The notes under the pieces are model-generated. The model did no database searches. It saw only the letters and a list, made by a program, of their open reading frames with translations, and had not been told where the DNA came from. Of a DNA stretch of 64,000 nucleotides, positions 35,317 through 45,252 are shown one piece after another (the first letter of the stretch is position 1; the number at the start of each line of letters is the position of its first letter). The stretch is from contig NZ_CP023429.1 in the NCBI RefSeq assembly GCF_002327085.1, forward strand, positions 1,054,001-1,118,000, in the 5' to 3' direction. The translations under genes and the position numbers were made by a program. This DNA is from Neisseria weixii (GTDB lineage: Bacteria > Pseudomonadota > Gammaproteobacteria > Burkholderiales > Neisseriaceae).

Positions 35317-38300
35317 ATGGCAGTCGAATATTTTACTTTTGCGGGGAACGGTGAGGCGGTTCAAGGTGTATTTAATGCAGTAGCCACACTTTCCTCTTCC
35401 AATACCATGACTGGTGCACTCCAAGCCGCTGCACTTTTCGGTTTTTTGGTTACCTTGTTTGTGGCCGTCTATAAAATCGACCTCAAAGACAACTTTGTCT
35501 ACCTCTTTGTGATTGCCGGTGTGTGGATGGGTATGATGGTACCCAAAACCACTGTACTGATTACCGAAACCGCCGGTCACGGTTTTACCGGCCGCCAATA
35601 TACCGTCGGCAACGTCCCCATCGGTTTGGCCTATTCGGCCAATATGGTCAGCACCTTCGGTCATCATCTGACCCGCAGGGCAGAGCAAATCTACAATATA
35701 CCCAACGAACTCAACTACAGCCAAACCGGCGTCCTGTTCGGTGCGCGGCTGATTGAACAGATTCGGGACGTGTCCATTCCTGATGCAACATTAACGCAGG
35801 ACTGGGCATTGTTTATGAACCAGTGTTCGTTTTTCGATTTGAACCTGTACCATTTTTATACGGTTGAAGACTTGCGTGACAGTACGGACATCCTGGCAAC
35901 TTTGGGTAATACCAACCGTGCCATGTTTACCAATGTGTCAAAATTAAAAAGTGGTGCCAATGCCGGCGGGAACTTTGCCAACAGCCGCTTGCAGTATGAG
36001 GGCGGCAGCACTTCGATGACTTGCGACAAAGCTTACCAACTGCTCAAAGCACGGACTGAATTCTACTCACAAGGTTATTTGCCTAATTACGTTGCAGATA
36101 AAGTATTTGCCGGATTAGGTACATCGACCGCACCCAATAAAGCCGCTGCATTGGCCACGCTCGGTAACAATTCATTCCAATACCTGCTCAACAATGCCCG
36201 TGTCGATACCTTGAAAAACATTGAGCAGTCGGCCATGGTGGAAATCATCCGCCAAAGCACGGTAATCAACGGTCAGCGCAACAACCATGCAGCCCGGGTT
36301 CAAGAGGTGTTTGCCTTTACCCAGGCACGCAACCAGTATATTACCGCCCAAAAAACCGGCGGACTTATGGCCAGTCAAAACCTACCGGTGGTGCGCTCCG
36401 TAGCTGAGGCGGTACTGATTGGGATTTTTCCGTTTGTGGTGATTTTGGCACTTTTGGCCGGGATTGCGGCATTCAAGCTGATTATGTTCTATGTGATGGC
36501 ACTGTTTTGGATTCAACTGTGGGCACCGGTGGCCAGTATCATCAATTTTGTGCTGACCATTCACACCCGCCGCCTGTTTAATGCTGAAACAGCCGTCGGT
36601 ATGATTACCCGGGCTCCGGCGACGGCCTGCTGATGGCGGCCGCCGATGCCCAAGCAGCGGCGGCGGGTGCAATGTGGTTGGTTCCGGTTATCTCCGGCGC
36701 ATTGGTGATGGGCGGCCGTATGTTGGTCAGCGGCCTGACAGGTATGGCCACTGCGGCGAAATCCGGTGCGGAATCGGCCGGTTCACAAGCAGGTACGGGT
36801 AATTTTGCCGCCGGCAATATGAATTACAACAATGCCAACGCCAATAAATACTCACTCAACCCGGTATATACCGATCCGCAGATGACGACCGCGCATTCGG
36901 CGGCCGGCACCTCTTGGATGAGTGCAGCCAGCGGAACCAGCCGCTATCAGGCACGCAACAGCAGCTTGGCCGTCTCATCACAATCACAAATCAGTGAATC
37001 GGAAAACTACGGCCGCATGGCTGACCGCGCGGAAACAGCTGCCAGACAACATCAGGCGGCTTATCAGGAAAGCTTAGCTTTGGGGCAGGCGCAAACCTTG
37101 GCTTGGGCCGGAAAACACAGCTTTGGCCAAAGTGCAGATTCGGGTTACGGTATGGGCTTGGATGCGGCGCAATCTCAGAAAATGTCTTGGATTAATGAGC
37201 AAGCTCATAATATTACACAAAGACATGGCATTAAAAATGAATCTGCTATTCGATCTGCATTGATGGCTGGTTTAGGAGTAGGCATGTCAAAATCAGACGG
37301 TTTGTCAGAATCTACAACAGCTTCCCAATCAATCAGCCAGAGCATGATTTCAAAAGGAATGGCTGGATTGACATCCTTGAGTCAGCAACAAGGAATTACC
37401 GGAAACATTGCAAAACAAATTCAACAAGCCATCAAAGGAAATGCGGGTATTGACTGGAAAGGCTCTGCTAGCAATTCTGACGCTCTCGTTGCAGACATCG
37501 GCAAATCAATCTCTGCTGGTCACAAGGAAGGCATTACCTTCGACAGCAGCTTCACCGACAAAGTCAGCAGCTCTGCGGCCTATAAAAACTCGCTGTCCTC
37601 CGGAGACGAACTGGCGCAAGGCGCGAGTGCAAGTATGCAGCGTGCGCAGCAGGCCAGCCGTTCGGCTACCGACAGCTTCAACGAGGCTCAAAGCTACCGT
37701 GAGCAGGCTCAGCGCACTTACGGCAACGGTAAAACCGTTACCTACGACAATACCAACGACCTGATTGCAAACAATCCGAATCTGACCCTGTCCCAACTGA
37801 ACAGCGGCGAAGGCAATACTTTTCAGACGGCCATGGCCACCGCAGACCGTCGCAGCAGTCAGATGGACACGGCCGCACAACAGGCCGGCTGGAAACCGGA
37901 GGGCAACCTCTCTTCGGACAGCCGCCCATCAAATACGGTTGATGCAGCGTATCAGCAAAACGTCTCTACCGTTGCTTCAGGCTCCAATGCCGCCTTTGAG
38001 GGGGTACGCGAGCGTGCTTCACGCAGCGGTATCAGCGCCGATTCGATTGATGCAGCCATCAGCAAACGCGGCAACGACTATGAGCGGGATTTCAATCAAG
38101 CCAGAAGCGGTGTCGACGGCGATGTAGCTCAAGGCGGCCGGCGCTATGACGGCCGTGTCGATGATTTGGCCAATCGGGCACGAAAAGCTGACGAAAACAG
38201 CAACGGCATGATGATGGAGCTGAATTCTCATGTCTTGCCGTGGAATGCCGGTGGAGAGCGGCGCGAACAGGTAATGCAAGATGTCCGCGACGGAAAAGGC

Positions 38301-38417
38301 CCTCTCGGCTCAGGTGCAAATCAAACCGAAGCTCATTTGGGTAGGAACCCGAATCTGGCCAACGAGCTGAAGCAGCGCCCGGGCAGCGGATCCCGCACCT
38401 TCCGCCCAAAGCAGTAG
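35317..38417 (+). CDS. traG: TraG mating-pair stabilisation/entry exclusion protein (one frameshift as sequenced)
   Basis: Large inner-membrane protein. The start at ATG 35317 has GGAGG five bases upstream. The N-terminal part (to 36633) carries hydrophobic segments (LQAAALFGFLVTLFVAVYKI; VYLFVIAGVWMGMMV; FPFVVILALLAGIAAF; FYVMALFWIQLWAPVASIINF). The C-terminal part (36633-38417) is a long polar, Gln/Ser/Ala-rich periplasmic domain. The frames meet near 36610. One more C in ACCCGG gives the continuous VGMITPGSGDGLLMAAADA and a protein of about 1,033 residues. The TGATG junction could also allow reinitiation, but one continuous TraG is the family norm. Confidence 0.87.
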
Positions 38418-38452
38418 CCCCTGTCGCCGGAAATCGAGCCGGTAACGGCAGT

Positions 38453-39058
38453 ATGTTTTACGGGGGCGGCATGGGGCGCATGGGAGGAAACGGGCCGATT
38501 AAATACGGCAGCAATAACCGACATATTCAGGAAATGATTGTACGCCAGGCCCAATCGGCTGGGGTTGATCCTCGAGTGATGCTGGCTTTAATTGCAATCG
38601 AAACAGGTGGTACATTTAATCCTTATAGCCGTAATCCCAGTGGCGCAGCCGGATTGGGGCAAATCATGCCCGAAAACTGGAAAGCGATGGGGTTGAATGC
38701 ACAAACGGTCTTTGACCCGGTTAAAAACATTCAGGCCACCATTAAGATGACCAAGAGCAATATTGCCTATTTCCGTAAACAGGTAGGCCGTCTGCCATCA
38801 GCAGAAGAATTGTATTTGCTTCATCAACAGGGAGCTGGTGGAGCAACTGCTTTGCTGAAACATTCCGGAAGTAGAGCCGTTGATGCTTTGAAAACATTGA
38901 CGGTTTACGGTAGCGGCAGAAGAAGTGCCCTGGAAGCAGTCAGACAGAATCTGCCGACTGCACAACGAAGCCGCGCAGGTAGTATTAGTGCGGGAGAGTT
39001 TGCTGGATTTTGGTTGAATCAGGCACGCAGCAAATTGAGAAAATACGGATTTTATTAA
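38453..39058 (+). CDS. Lytic transglycosylase (SLT domain) downstream of traG
   Basis: 201 residues. A Gly/Met-rich N-terminus (MFYGGGMGRMGGNG) is followed by an SLT fold: VDPRVMLALIAIETGGTFNP with the catalytic Glu in IETGG, then AAGLGQIMPENWKAMG and ELYLLHQQGAGGATALL. No signal peptide is visible. In the gonococcal GGI this place is held by AtlA, a phage-endolysin-like transglycosylase, so this may be a functional replacement from another enzyme family. Confidence 0.82.
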   Translation: MFYGGGMGRMGGNGPIKYGSNNRHIQEMIVRQAQSAGVDPRVMLALIAIETGGTFNPYSRNPSGAAGLGQIMPENWKAMGLNAQTVFDPVKNIQATIKMTKSNIAYFRKQVGRLPSAEELYLLHQQGAGGATALLKHSGSRAVDALKTLTVYGSGRRSALEAVRQNLPTAQRSRAGSISAGEFAGFWLNQARSKLRKYGFY

Positions 39059-39077
39059 CATGAAAAAGGAGTGAATT

Positions 39078-39245
39078 ATGGCCATTGCCCATATCATCAT
39101 CGAAGTAGAAGAGTCACCGGACTTGAGCGACTGCGCCGTCCGCCTGAGTTTTAGCGGTGGCACGGAGTTGCAAAGCGAGGAGGGTAAAACGGCGTTTTAC
39201 AAAAGCTTGGCAGCGGTTGAACAGGCTTTGGAAAGCTCCGAATAA
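39078..39245 (+). CDS. Small 55-residue protein after the transglycosylase gene
   Basis: ATG 39078 is preceded by an excellent ribosome site (AAAGGAG). The product is acidic: MAIAHIIIEVEESPDL at the N-terminus, then a Gly/Ser turn and a helical end, AAVEQALESSE. No family recognised. It lies 19 bp after the SLT gene and ends in a strong terminator, so it is the last gene of the traH-traG operon. Confidence 0.65.
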   Translation: MAIAHIIIEVEESPDLSDCAVRLSFSGGTELQSEEGKTAFYKSLAAVEQALESSE

Positions 39246-39279
39246 ATTAAAGGCAGCTTTTAGCTGCCTTTAATTTATT
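39241..39279. terminator. Bidirectional terminator ending the traH-traG operon
   Basis: AATAAATTAAAGGCAGC (39241-39257) and GCTGCCTTTAATTTATT (39263-39279) form a perfect 17-bp stem with a TTTTA loop, shared with the convergent gene at 39282. Confidence 0.85.
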
Positions 39280-39281
39280 CG

Positions 39282-39689
39282 TCAATCATCAAACATTTTA
39301 TAAAAATGATTGCTTGGATCATCCGTATTCACTAAATCATCTTTACTAAACATTGAAAAATCATCATCAGTATCAAACCAAATATTTCCGGGGCGGTGGG
39401 CAAATGCCGGATCGTGAACAAAAGAATGTTCCTCCCATGTGTATGCCTCTTGGTTTGAGACAGGTGTACCGGTAAAAGTAGGCATAAGGAATTTGTGGCG
39501 AGTAGTAGGAGACGGCCACAAAACCCAGCATGCCAACGTCAGCAATGGTGCGAACAGCACACCAACACCCCAGTTGGTGTCGTCGGTAAACGCAGCCCAA
39601 GAAACATCATTACCCGCCACCATGGAGAGCAGGGTGGCTATGCAGAACATCGCTACGAATATGACTGTCCATCTGATGATTTTTTTCAT
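39282..39689 (-). CDS. Small membrane protein of unknown function
   Basis: 135 residues with two membrane segments (IIRWTVIFVAMFCIATLLSMVAG; GVGVLFAPLLTLACWVLW) and a long acidic C-terminal tail (WFDTDDDFSMFSKDDLVNTDD). A perfect AGGAGG stands eight bases before the ATG. No family recognised. It lies downstream of two small genes on the same strand but is separated from them by a hairpin. Confidence 0.6.
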   Translation of the reverse strand: MKKIIRWTVIFVAMFCIATLLSMVAGNDVSWAAFTDDTNWGVGVLFAPLLTLACWVLWPSPTTRHKFLMPTFTGTPVSNQEAYTWEEHSFVHDPAFAHRPGNIWFDTDDDFSMFSKDDLVNTDDPSNHFYKMFDD

Positions 39690-39707
39690 GGTTGTTCCTC
39701 CTTTGGA

Positions 39708-39740
39708 GCCTAAAAAACGGAAGTTGTCCGTTTTTTAGGC
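39708..39740 (-). terminator. Hairpin between the small minus-strand genes
   Basis: GCCTAAAAAACGG and CCGTTTTTTAGGC pair perfectly around a 7-nt loop, with T-rich stems. It lies just beyond the stop of the gene at 39763-39996. Confidence 0.7.
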
Positions 39741-39762
39741 CACCATATCCGCACAGCAAAAT

Positions 39763-39996
39763 TTAGTGTGGACGCACGGTAATATTGTCGGTTGAAATCC
39801 AGCGCTCCCCACCTCGCGTAAGCTGGACTTTAATCAAGTTATTTTGCCCTTTTTCCAAAACCAAAGCATTGCCGTAACTGGTTTTAATCGTATTTCTCGG
39901 TACGACATCTGTAACTTTGGATAAATATGCATCATGCCCTGCATTTCTACCATCTAAAATAAAATGCGCATAATCGTTCTCATACTTCCAAGACAT
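39763..39996 (-). CDS. Small hypothetical protein
   Basis: 77 residues; the ATG directly follows the stop of the upstream gene (TAGATG). Soluble and beta-rich (NALVLEKGQNNLIKVQLT, ERWISTDNITVRPH). It has no leader of its own. It may be the displaced end of the preceding secreted protein if another base is missing, or a coupled gene. Confidence 0.45.
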   Translation of the reverse strand: MSWKYENDYAHFILDGRNAGHDAYLSKVTDVVPRNTIKTSYGNALVLEKGQNNLIKVQLTRGGERWISTDNITVRPH

Positions 39997-40391
39997 CTAC
40001 GCCGTGGGTTGTTGGGAAAGTAGGCAGAAAATATCGGATTTCAGAAGCTCCACGGTACCTTGGTGATGTTCGCAGTAGGCTTTAAAAGTTCCGACTGCAT
40101 CTGAAACAATATTATTGAAATCCGTTTCACTTCCAGCGTAAAATTTACGGTTTTTGGCATAAAAACTGGTCACCTCGCCACGCATAACCCGGTTTAATGC
40201 AGCCAATCGGTTGTCCTTCATCCATACCTTAAGAAACTCTTCAAAAGGTTTGTCCATATGAGCCTTCAACTCGGCATCAGCCTTTGCCGGTACAGCCCCC
40301 AAATTTAAAAATTCTCTTTAGCCTGTGCGATATTCGAAAAGGCACATACAGACAATACAGCACAAACAGCAATTTTTTTAAAGGTTTTCAA
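39997..40391 (-). CDS. Secreted hypothetical protein (signal peptide restored by one base)
   Basis: The long frame (101 residues from 40302) has no start signal. Directly upstream, a TTG at 40391 with GGAG 12 bases before it encodes a good signal peptide (LKTFKKIAVCAVLSVCAFSN, then IAQAKENF) in another frame. Five T on the minus strand near 40313 should be six to join it to LNLGAVPAKADAELKAH. The mature part contains KPFEEFLKVWMKDNRLAAL and resembles no family I can name. The corrected product is about 131 residues. Confidence 0.55.
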
Positions 40392-40470
40392 TTTGTTTTC
40401 TCCTTTGACAAAAATGGGCTTTGTTTCCACGATTCAGCTCTACTGTTGATAATTTTCACCTTAATTAATT

Positions 40471-40770
40471 TCATTCGTAATGGTAACGACAGGATACCAC
40501 ATAAATATGGCCGTCCTCCGGCAAATAAACCAACCTATGTTCCCGATCTATGCGGCGTGACCAATAACCGGTCAAATTTCCCTTTAAAGGTTCGGGTTTC
40601 CCTTTGCCTTTAAACGGGTTTTCCCTGCATTCATCCAAAAGATCAACAATGGTTTCATACTTGTCCCGATTTTGCTTATACCAGTACTGCAAGTCAATCC
40701 AAGATTTCTCTGTCCAGCAGAGTAGCCTTTGCTTGGCTTCTGCTTTATTCTGCTGCTTTTGCTTGGACAT
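40471..40770 (-). CDS. yoeB: YoeB/Txe-family mRNA interferase toxin
   Basis: 99 residues starting at 40770, overlapping the antitoxin end by 26 bp. Family signatures: WTEKSWIDLQYWYKQNRDK, IVDLLDECRENPFKGKGKPEPLK, TGYWSRRIDREHRLVYL, and the catalytic-region ending CRYHYE. It cuts mRNA in the ribosome A site. A farther upstream start is excluded because it would lie inside the antitoxin gene. Confidence 0.93.
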   Translation of the reverse strand: MSKQKQQNKAEAKQRLLCWTEKSWIDLQYWYKQNRDKYETIVDLLDECRENPFKGKGKPEPLKGNLTGYWSRRIDREHRLVYLPEDGHIYVVSCRYHYE

Positions 40771-41023
40771 GGGAAAGTTCTCGTACAAATGCTTTTCCTG
40801 CTTTAATAGCCTCAATCGATTCATGCAGATGAGCCGCATTCGCGGGAGATTTAAGCAGATATAAAGTTTCTTCCATGCTGTTATAGTCATCCAACGACAT
40901 CATAACAACATGCTCCCCTTGTCTGCGAGTAATAATTGCAGGGCTGTGGGTATGGCACACATCATCCATAACCTGCTTTAATGAGCCTCGGGCTTCTGAA
41001 TAACTCAATACAATGGCCGACAT
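40745..41023 (-). CDS. yefM: YefM/Axe-family antitoxin (Phd fold)
   Basis: 92 residues. The N-terminal Phd/YefM DNA-binding domain is plain in YSEARGSLKQVMDDVCHT and ITRRQGEHVVMMSLDDYNSM, with the variable toxin-binding tail after residue 60. AGGAGAG-type ribosome site upstream. It pairs with the YoeB toxin; the second toxin-antitoxin pair on the element. Confidence 0.93.
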   Translation of the reverse strand: MSAIVLSYSEARGSLKQVMDDVCHTHSPAIITRRQGEHVVMMSLDDYNSMEETLYLLKSPANAAHLHESIEAIKAGKAFVRELSHVQAKAAE

Positions 41024-41191
41024 CGCACTTCTCTCCTTTCTGATTTGACTTTTATTGTACAGGAATTTGTACTATTAAAAAAGCAAAACAGGAATTTTCT
41101 TTCCAGAATTGCAAATTTAAACAATTTCACCACCTTTGAAAAGAAATAAATATATGTTTATATTGGACAATTTCTTTTCTCTGTATTAAAA

Positions 41192-41209
41192 TTATATCGT
41201 ACGATATAA
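41192..41209. promoter_or_regulatory. Perfect 18-bp palindrome upstream of the SprT-like gene
   Basis: TTATATCGTACGATATAA is self-complementary and ends 15 bp before the start codon at 41225. The same 18-mer recurs at 42146-42163 within a longer palindrome. A start-proximal palindrome repeated before a second gene suggests a repressor operator. Confidence 0.65.
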
Positions 41210-41224
41210 AATGGATGAGTCAGA

Positions 41225-42109
41225 ATGAGTGCCAAACCCACCCTTCAGATGTACAACTTTATTCAGGATGCCTATGATTTCTTCAATAGCCGTTTATTCT
41301 CCGGCAAACTGCCACCATGTCTGCTGACATTGCAACGGGACAGCAATGTTATGGGCTACTTCTCCGGTGACAGGTGGCAGAAGGGGAAAGGTGAGGGCAC
41401 CGTCCATGAGATTGCACTGAACCCTCAATACTTCATCACCCATCGGCCGCTGGAGCTGATGCAGACGCTGGTACATGAGATGGTACACCTTTGGCAGCAT
41501 GAGTTCGGCAAACCCAGTCATCGTACCTACCATAATAAGGAATGGGCAGACAAGATGGAATCCATAGGCCTGATGCCGAGCAGTACAGGAAAGCCCGGCG
41601 GTAAACGGACCGGACAGAAAATGAGTGATTACCCGATTAAAAACGGCGCATTCTATCTTCAATGTGTGGCTTTTTCCAAAATGGGCTATCAACTGCCGTT
41701 TTACGACCGACATGCCAAAACAGAATCCACACAGGTTCGACATAATGAGCCGGAAAATTTGACTGCGGCATTGGAGCAGATTCTTGAAGAAATTGCGGCC
41801 GAAATCACGGCCGTTGTTGACAGCCAAGTTGATACGCGATTGATTGAGCCATATACCGAGGAAGATCAACGCGCAGAGATTTCTCTCATGCAGCCATTCT
41901 CGGAACAGTTCGATATTGATGTAGCCGTCTTAAGCGAGGCTCAGGAAAAAGAAGCAGCTTCCAAACGGAAAACAGTTTACCGTTGTCAGTCATGCGGCGA
42001 TAAAGCATGGGGGAAACCATCACTTGATTTATGGTGCGGAAAATGCAAAGTACCTTTTGTGAAATTATCGGATGGCTACGACAGGGAGGTAGAAACCGAG
42101 GTTATTTAA
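41225..42109 (+). CDS. SprT-like zinc metalloprotein
   Basis: 294 residues. The SprT-like domain covers residues about 10-110: YDFFNSRLFSGKLPPCLLTL, then the metalloprotease motif HEMVHLWQHEFG (HExxH). A C-terminal zinc ribbon follows (YRCQSCGDKAWGKPSLDLWC, then GKCKVPF). SprT-like proteins (Spartan relatives) are common cargo of conjugative elements and are thought to act on DNA-bound proteins. No signal peptide. It stands alone between two copies of a palindromic element. Confidence 0.85.
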   Translation: MSAKPTLQMYNFIQDAYDFFNSRLFSGKLPPCLLTLQRDSNVMGYFSGDRWQKGKGEGTVHEIALNPQYFITHRPLELMQTLVHEMVHLWQHEFGKPSHRTYHNKEWADKMESIGLMPSSTGKPGGKRTGQKMSDYPIKNGAFYLQCVAFSKMGYQLPFYDRHAKTESTQVRHNEPENLTAALEQILEEIAAEITAVVDSQVDTRLIEPYTEEDQRAEISLMQPFSEQFDIDVAVLSEAQEKEAASKRKTVYRCQSCGDKAWGKPSLDLWCGKCKVPFVKLSDGYDREVETEVI

Positions 42110-42143
42110 AATACATGAAATAGTAAACAATAGTCCATAATTT

Positions 42144-42165
42144 ATTTATATCGTACGATATAAAT
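42144..42165. promoter_or_regulatory. Perfect 22-bp palindrome upstream of the resolvase gene
   Basis: Half-site ATTTATATCGT (42144-42154) followed by its exact complement. It contains the same 18-mer as 41192-41209 and lies 111 bp before the resolvase start. The rest of 42110-42276 shows no gene. Confidence 0.6.
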
Positions 42166-42276
42166 TTGTTTTGCTACTGTATTTTGACTAGGTTATTTAC
42201 AGGGATGATTTCACCCATATAAAACATAAAAACAGAGACTCAAAATCCACTGGCTTAATTGTAGGATTTAAAATAC

Positions 42277-42972
42277 ATGGATAGGCAAAAAATTGCCCGA
42301 ATTTATCTTCGGGTCAGTACCCGGCAGCAAAATTTAGAGCGGCAACGCGAAATCATCGAGGAAGCTAAGAAAAATGGTTTTTACATAGCCGGTGTCTATG
42401 AAGAGAAGGCAAGTGGGGTGAATGCCAGTCGGCCGGAGTTGAACAGGCTGATTGACGACCTTCAAGATGGTGATTGGGTGATTGCGGAAAAAATCGACCG
42501 CATCACCCGCTTACCACCCAGAGAAGCAGAGCTTCTGATTCATCGGATTACCGAAAAGGGTGCCAAGCTGCATGTGCCGGATGTTTTTTCTTTCGGCAAT
42601 ATCGATGACCTGATGGGGCAAAGCGATTCCTTGCCTAAATACCTCACTGAGCCGTTGATGGATGCTTTGCAGAAAATGTTTCTGCGCATGGCGCTCAGCA
42701 TAGCCCATGAAGATTGGAAAACGCGGCGAGGGCGGGCACAGCAGGGTATTGAGAGAGCCAGAAAGGACGGCCGAATGAAAGGGTGGCCGGCTGATAAGCA
42801 GCTTCACAAAAACATTATCCAGCTTACCTTACAAGGCGTGAGCATTACCGGTATTGCCTCTGCTTTGAATTGCAGCACCTCAACCGTCAGCAAAGTAAGG
42901 CGGGCGCACCGTGCCACCCATCATTCAGCTAGCAAAGGGCAATTTGATATTTTTAAGAAAAGCACACCATAG
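42277..42972 (+). CDS. Serine recombinase (resolvase/invertase family)
   Basis: 231 residues. The N-terminal catalytic domain has IYLRVSTRQQNLERQ with the nucleophilic Ser in RVST, then KASGVNASRPELNRLIDDL and VIAEKIDRITR (Arg motif). The C-terminal helix-turn-helix is GVSITGIASALNCSTSTVSK. Its size fits resolvases of the ParA/Pin type, which resolve multimers or invert segments. On a circular element it could keep the molecule monomeric. Confidence 0.9.
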   Translation: MDRQKIARIYLRVSTRQQNLERQREIIEEAKKNGFYIAGVYEEKASGVNASRPELNRLIDDLQDGDWVIAEKIDRITRLPPREAELLIHRITEKGAKLHVPDVFSFGNIDDLMGQSDSLPKYLTEPLMDALQKMFLRMALSIAHEDWKTRRGRAQQGIERARKDGRMKGWPADKQLHKNIIQLTLQGVSITGIASALNCSTSTVSKVRRAHRATHHSASKGQFDIFKKSTP

Positions 42973-43007
42973 CGATAGAGTTGCTTATTTGAGCAAGAAC
43001 GTAGGTA

Positions 43008-44211
43008 GAGACCTTTGCAAAAAAACCAAAACCCCTCCAAATTCCCCCTAAAGAATTCAGAGGAGTTTTTTATGAGCAGCTTCTTCCAGCAACAAGCCCG
43101 AATCATGACGGGTAAACATACCGGCAGCTGCCCGTTGCTCAAAATTAACCGGCTGCCCGATTGGCAGCCCGCCGGACAACTGCCCAACCGGCAAAAGACC
43201 CGTTACATCCGCGGCCACCGCGGCCGCCCCGCCTATCCGCTGCCGCCCGTGCTCAAAGCCGTATTGCCCGGCCAATGGCACAACCTCTCCGATCCGGAAT
43301 CGGAACGCTGTTCAGCCGCCCGTCCGGATTTCTGCTTCTTCTGCGGCTTTGATGAAGCCGCCTTACCCAGCCGCAGCACCCCCTGCCGTTTCCGCAACCG
43401 GCCGGCACAGGATGACACCTTAGCCCGGCTTCCCGAACCGGTTAACCGCCGGCTGACCGATAAAAGGCTTAAAAACAGAGAAAGCCCCGGCAGCAGTGAT
43501 TGATGCCGCCATCATCCAAACTGCCGGCGGCAAACAGCGTCAGGCTGTCGAAACCGATGAAAACGGCATCACTGCCGAAACCCTGCCCGGCAAAGACAAG
43601 GATGCGCGCCGGGTGAAGAAAGAGGGCAGATTCACCTCGGGCTGCAAACAACACACCCGAACCGGTTCGGAAGGCTGTATCGGGAAACAGCACACCACCC
43701 CGGCCGACGCCCGTGAGTGCAACCATTTCGGACCGCTGCCGGAAGGCACCGCACCCGGAACAACCGTCTATGCCGATAAGGGGTATGACAGTAAAGCCAA
43801 CCGGGAGCATCTGCAAAGCAAACGGCTGTCCGGCGGCATGATGCGTAAGGCACAGCGGGGCAAACCTTTAACGGAGCAGGAGAAACAGCGCAATACGCAG
43901 CTGTCGGAAGTGCGCTGTGCGGCCGGGCAAACCTTCGGTACGCCGCACCGGAAATCCGGCTGTAAAAGAGCGCGTTATTTCGGTTTGCGGAAAGTGCCGG
44001 CGCAAAGCCATTTGAAAGCGGTGTGCCTGAACCTGCCAAAGGCAGCCGGCAGGCTTCGTGTGCCTGCTGCTGCCTGAAAAGGGCAATGGCACCCGATAAA
44101 GGGGCTGATTGGGGAAATACGGACGGGAAACACGTCTGAAAATGAAAAAACGGTTACCTGATTGTTCAGGTAACCGTTTGGATGGGGTGGCCGGTATTTC
44201 GCAAAGGTCTC
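43008..44211. mobile_element. IS5-family insertion sequence (IS1106-like), complete ends, dead transposase
   Basis: Inverted ends GAGACCTTTGCAAAA (43008) and, reversed from 44211, GAGACCTTTGCGAAA. The 5-bp sequence AGGTA stands directly outside both ends (43003-43007 and 44212-44216), which looks like the target duplication. About 1.2 kb, the expected size. The end sequence and the transposase resemble the IS1106-type elements of Neisseria from memory. Confidence 0.8.
43072..44077 (+). pseudogene. IS5-family transposase remnant
   Basis: Starts MSSFFQQQARIMTGKHTGSC. The reading frame switches near 43500 to VIDAAIIQTAGGKQRQAVET (DDE region), then continues with TTVYADKGYDSKANREHL and AQSHLKAVCLNLPKAAGR. 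Compared with intact relatives the middle is altered (many substitutions and at least one frameshift), so the element is probably inactive on its own. Confidence 0.8.
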
Positions 44212-44225
44212 AGGTAGATAAAAAA

Positions 44226-44348
44226 AGGCCGTCTGAAATTTGTAAGATTTTTCAGGCGGCATAGAGTTGTAGGCCATAGAACGCGTGCGTGCTAGGGCAC
44301 ACACCCTATCTGCGGATTTTAGGTTTCATACAGGCTACGGCTTGCTAC
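44226..44348. repeat. Composite unit: inverted DUS hairpin plus 75-bp repeat (copy 1)
   Basis: AGGCCGTCTGAA and a degenerate TTCAGGCGGCAT form a hairpin (44226-44262). It is followed at 44274-44348 by the repeat that begins CCATAGAACGCGTGCGTGCT and ends GGCTACGGCTTGCTAC. The same unit occurs at 45253, 47861, 51721 and 53247. Confidence 0.75.
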
Positions 44349-44426
44349 GCTGCGAGTGATGGTTTGCTCTTGGGTGGCTGTAAGAAAAGCTAGCGTTGTT
44401 TACAGTATTTGAAAGACAATTCTGCC

Positions 44427-45231
44427 ATGAACATCCACAAAAACACCCGCCTTACTCCGCACCAACGCCAAGCCGTTTGGCGCGCCTATACACAGGATAA
44501 AATTACCGTTACTTCACTGGCTCGGCAATACCAAGTCAGCAGGGTCACCATTTACCGTATCCTTAAGGCCGCACGGCTGTAACTTCCCGCACCGCAAAAC
44601 AGCACCAACAACCGTTTCAAACAAGCCAAATATGGCATGAAACGTTTGGCTAAAGTTGAAAAAGCCATCGAAGAAAAGCTCAAGAAACAGGCTAAGCGCT
44701 ACAATAAGCCGTACTCCGGCGAAATGGTGCATTTCGACACCAAACGGCTGCCCTTATTGCAGAATCAAAAAGCAACCGAACCGAGGGATTACCTGTTTGT
44801 CGCCATTGATGACTATTCCCGCGAACTGTATGCGGCATTTTGCCTGACTGTACTGCCGCCGGTGCAGCCAAGTTCCTTTTGCATGATGTGATTGATTGCT
44901 GTCCGTATACCATTGAGTGTACCTACTCGGATAATGGGATGGAATACCGGGTAATGCGTCACATCCGTTTGCGGTTGCCTGTGTGCAAAACAATATCGGT
45001 TAAAAGTTTGCCCGTATTGCCCGACCGCAGACGAACGGTAAAGCGGAACGGGTGATCCGTACCTTAATGGAAATGTGGCATGATAAGTTTGCGTTTAAAG
45101 ATTCGGAAGACCGGCAAAAGGAGTTGTGCCGTTTTGTGAATTTTTATAATACGGTTAAGCCGCATAAGGGTTTGAAAGGTGATACGCCTTTTGAGGTTTT
45201 ACAGGCTTATTTTTCTCAACCTGTTGTGTAA
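44427..45231 (+). pseudogene. IS481-like transposase remnant
   Basis: MNIHKNTRLTPHQRQAVWRA with a helix-turn-helix (VTSLARQYQVSRVTIYRILK) is interrupted by TAA at 44580. The catalytic part continues: GEMVHFDTKRLPLLQNQK, LFVAIDDYSRELYAAF, a frameshift near 44850, then ECTYSDNGMEY, and finally PHKGLKGDTPFEVLQAYF to the stop at 45231. Several lesions of different types make it a true pseudogene. Confidence 0.78.
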
Positions 45232-45252
45232 ACAACGCGGATATTTCTTACA

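Noticed and set aside
36631-36635. TGATG at the traG break as programmed reinitiation producing two proteins.
   Set aside because: Adding one C restores a continuous TraG, the family norm, and many neighbouring genes show the same kind of one-base loss.
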